Shown here: in pieces, positions 62,831 through 64,000 of the stretch | How the letters are laid out: every line of letters begins with the position of its first letter | How positions within the stretch are numbered: position 1 is the stretch's first letter | DNA from: an uncultured Acidobacteriaceae bacterium | GTDB lineage: Bacteria > Acidobacteriota > Terriglobia > Terriglobales > Acidobacteriaceae | Direction: 5' to 3' | DNA: 64,000 nucleotides | Assembly: GCA_903828675.1 (NCBI GenBank) | Contig: CAIKND010000157.1 | Span: 1-64,000 of the forward strand | Notes under the pieces: model-generated | Told to the model about the DNA's origin: nothing | Seen by the model: only the letters and a program-made list of their open reading frames with translations | Database searches by the model: none | Translations under genes and position numbers: made by a program

Positions 62831-63106
62831 ATGAGCTTCCTGAAGCGAAGAATCGACGGCGTCTCCAGAAATGTCGCGCTCAATCTCGGCATCGCTCAAA
62901 CCGCGGCGGGCGGCCTTATCGTTGGAATAGCGGCAACCTTGATTGACCAGGACAACCAGCGCGGCAGCAGCCAGGGTCTGTTTGCCGCTTGTGTCGTCAT
63001 GTGCTTTGGCGTGATTACGATTTTGATGGGAATTCATCGCACCCACGCGGCCGCGCGCAAGTTGCTGCTTGCGCCTCCCGATGACTCCAGTTCTATTGAG
63101 GAATGA
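62831..63106 (+). CDS. Small hypothetical membrane protein
   Basis: This 91-residue protein has two hydrophobic segments (IAQTAAGGLIVGIAATLI and GLFAACVVMCFGVITILMGI) flanked by charged ends (MSFLKRRIDG..., RTHAAARKLLL). I recognise no family. The ATG at 62831 is the best start by hydropathy; the ribosome site is weak. The aminotransferase gene follows 47 bases later on the same strand. Confidence 0.55.
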   Translation: MSFLKRRIDGVSRNVALNLGIAQTAAGGLIVGIAATLIDQDNQRGSSQGLFAACVVMCFGVITILMGIHRTHAAARKLLLAPPDDSSSIEE

Positions 63107-63153
63107 GCCCTTTGCGCTGCCCTTCCCGTCCTCTTTTGCCTTAGACTTATCAG

Positions 63154-64000
63154 ATGGAAGAGTTCAGCCGCATCCAGCGCCTACCGCCTTACGTCTTCAA
63201 CATCACCGGAGAGATGAAGATGTCCGCCCGCCGTCACGGCGAAGACATCATCGACTTCGGCATGGGCAACCCCGACGGGGCCACGCCCAAGCACATCGTT
63301 GACAAGCTGGTCGAGGCGGCGCTCAAGCCCGCAACCCATCGCTATTCGGTGTCGAAGGGCCTGCCCCGCCTTCGCCGCGCCATCTGCAACTGGTACAAGA
63401 CCCGCTACAACGTCGATCTCGATCCTGAAACCGAGGCCATCGTCACCATCGGCTCCAAGGAGGGCATCGCCCACCTCTGCCTCGCCATCCTCGACTCGCG
63501 CGACACCGTGCTGGTGCCCAATCCCAGCTACCCCATCCACATCTACGGCCCGGTCATCGCCGGAGCCCACGTCGTCAGCGTCCCCGTCCACGACCGCGAG
63601 CAGTTCCTGGCCCAGCTTGAGGACCTCATTCCCCGCATGGTCCCCCGCCCCAAGGCCCTCATCGTCAACTTCCCGTCCAACCCAACCACGGAGTGCGTCG
63701 ACCTGCCCTTCCTCGCCCGCCTCGTCGAACTGGCCCGCGAATACGGCTTCCACCTCATCCAGGACCTCGCCTACGCCGACATCGCCTTTGACGGCTACAA
63801 GCCCCCCAGCGTCCTTGAAGTCCCCGGCGCCAAGGACGTAGCTGTGGAGTTCTTCACCCTGTCCAAGAGTTACAACATGCCCGGCTGGCGTGTCGGCTTC
63901 ATGGTCGGCAATCCGGTGCTGGTCAGCGCTCTCGCCCGCCTCAAGAGTTACTTTGACTACGGCACCTTCACGCCCATCCAGGTCGCCTCCATCCACGCCC
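63154..64000 (+). CDS. PLP-dependent aminotransferase, alanine-transaminase-like (3' end outside the window)
   Basis: The first 282 codons of a fold-type I aminotransferase are present and run off the window edge. The N-terminus (MEEFSRIQRLPPYVFN), the substrate region DFGMGNPDGATP, the FPSNPTTECVD motif and the PLP lysine in FTLSKSYNMPGWRVGF match the AlaC/LL-DAP-aminotransferase-like group. The SKSYNMPGWRVG motif and the YVFN start favour an AlaC-like alanine transaminase making alanine from pyruvate and glutamate. Substrate specificity needs the missing C-terminus. Confidence 0.88.
   Translation, partial: MEEFSRIQRLPPYVFNITGEMKMSARRHGEDIIDFGMGNPDGATPKHIVDKLVEAALKPATHRYSVSKGLPRLRRAICNWYKTRYNVDLDPETEAIVTIGSKEGIAHLCLAILDSRDTVLVPNPSYPIHIYGPVIAGAHVVSVPVHDREQFLAQLEDLIPRMVPRPKALIVNFPSNPTTECVDLPFLARLVELAREYGFHLIQDLAYADIAFDGYKPPSVLEVPGAKDVAVEFFTLSKSYNMPGWRVGFMVGNPVLVSALARLKSYFDYGTFTPIQVASIHA

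Noticed and set aside
1-64000. tRNA, rRNA, CRISPR arrays and prophage
   Set aside because: No T-arm-like GGTTCGAATCC pattern in gaps, no spaced identical repeats and no phage structural genes were found by reading; a dedicated scan could still find a tRNA I missed.

Overview
This GC-rich window looks like chromosomal DNA from an Acidobacteriota member (Terriglobia-like). I infer this from the mix of families rather than from any marker gene: a sedolisin-like surface protein with many Ig repeats, a secreted GH63-type glycosidase, an acidobacterial-type outer-membrane-associated protein, a DUF6580 protein, and dispersed palindromes of the GTGCCCCATCC...GGTGGGA type. I saw no rRNA, tRNA, CRISPR array or phage block.

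Layout. 0.2-7.5 kb: a fluoride channel gene with a probable fluoride riboswitch, then a six-gene operon on the minus strand for a membrane-bound group 4 (Ech-like) [NiFe] hydrogenase whose pump subunit is a double-antiporter fusion. 7.7-9.7 kb: secreted GH63-like glycosidase. 10.2-11.8 kb: a DNA methyltransferase fused to a nuclease-like domain, bracketed by 63-bp direct repeats. 12.3-16.5 kb: hemY divergent from cydAB (cytochrome bd). 16.5-24 kb: DinB-like protein, an isolated eCIS-core (DUF4157) protein with a small partner ORF, a radical SAM/SPASM protein, a tandem universal stress protein, CsbD, ComF and an HNH nuclease. 24-32.3 kb: a secreted protein, a histidine-kinase-like protein without its phospho-acceptor histidine, mnmG, a chemoreceptor and an NTF2-like protein. 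32.4-40.1 kb: a CRP/FNR regulator divergent from an extracellular-electron-transfer module (decaheme MtrA/DmsE-like cytochrome, MtrB-like porin, two monoheme cytochromes, a membrane-anchored hexaheme NapC/NirT-like cytochrome). 40.4-47.2 kb: a 2258-residue sedolisin-like protein with Ig repeats. 47.3-50 kb: RNB ribonuclease and a conserved exported protein. 50.2-56.3 kb: a methanol:corrinoid methyltransferase operon (DUF6580, MtaC, MtaA, MtaB, DUF1638, reductive activator). 56.4-64 kb: phosphohexomutase, Dabb protein, Xre/membrane-protein pair, tyrS, B12-dependent radical SAM protein, a small membrane protein and the start of an aminotransferase.

How it fits together. Five near-identical 16-bp sites (TGTGAT-N5-TCAC) lie in promoter regions of the hydrogenase, hemY/cydAB, the radical SAM/universal stress pair, the CRP/FNR gene itself and the decaheme cytochrome. 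The regulator's recognition helix carries the Arg-Glu...Arg set expected for TGTGA half-sites. I infer one regulon switching the cell between high-affinity oxygen respiration, hydrogen metabolism and extracellular electron transfer. The methanol operon would add entry of methyl groups into C1 metabolism. It has no such site and may be controlled separately.
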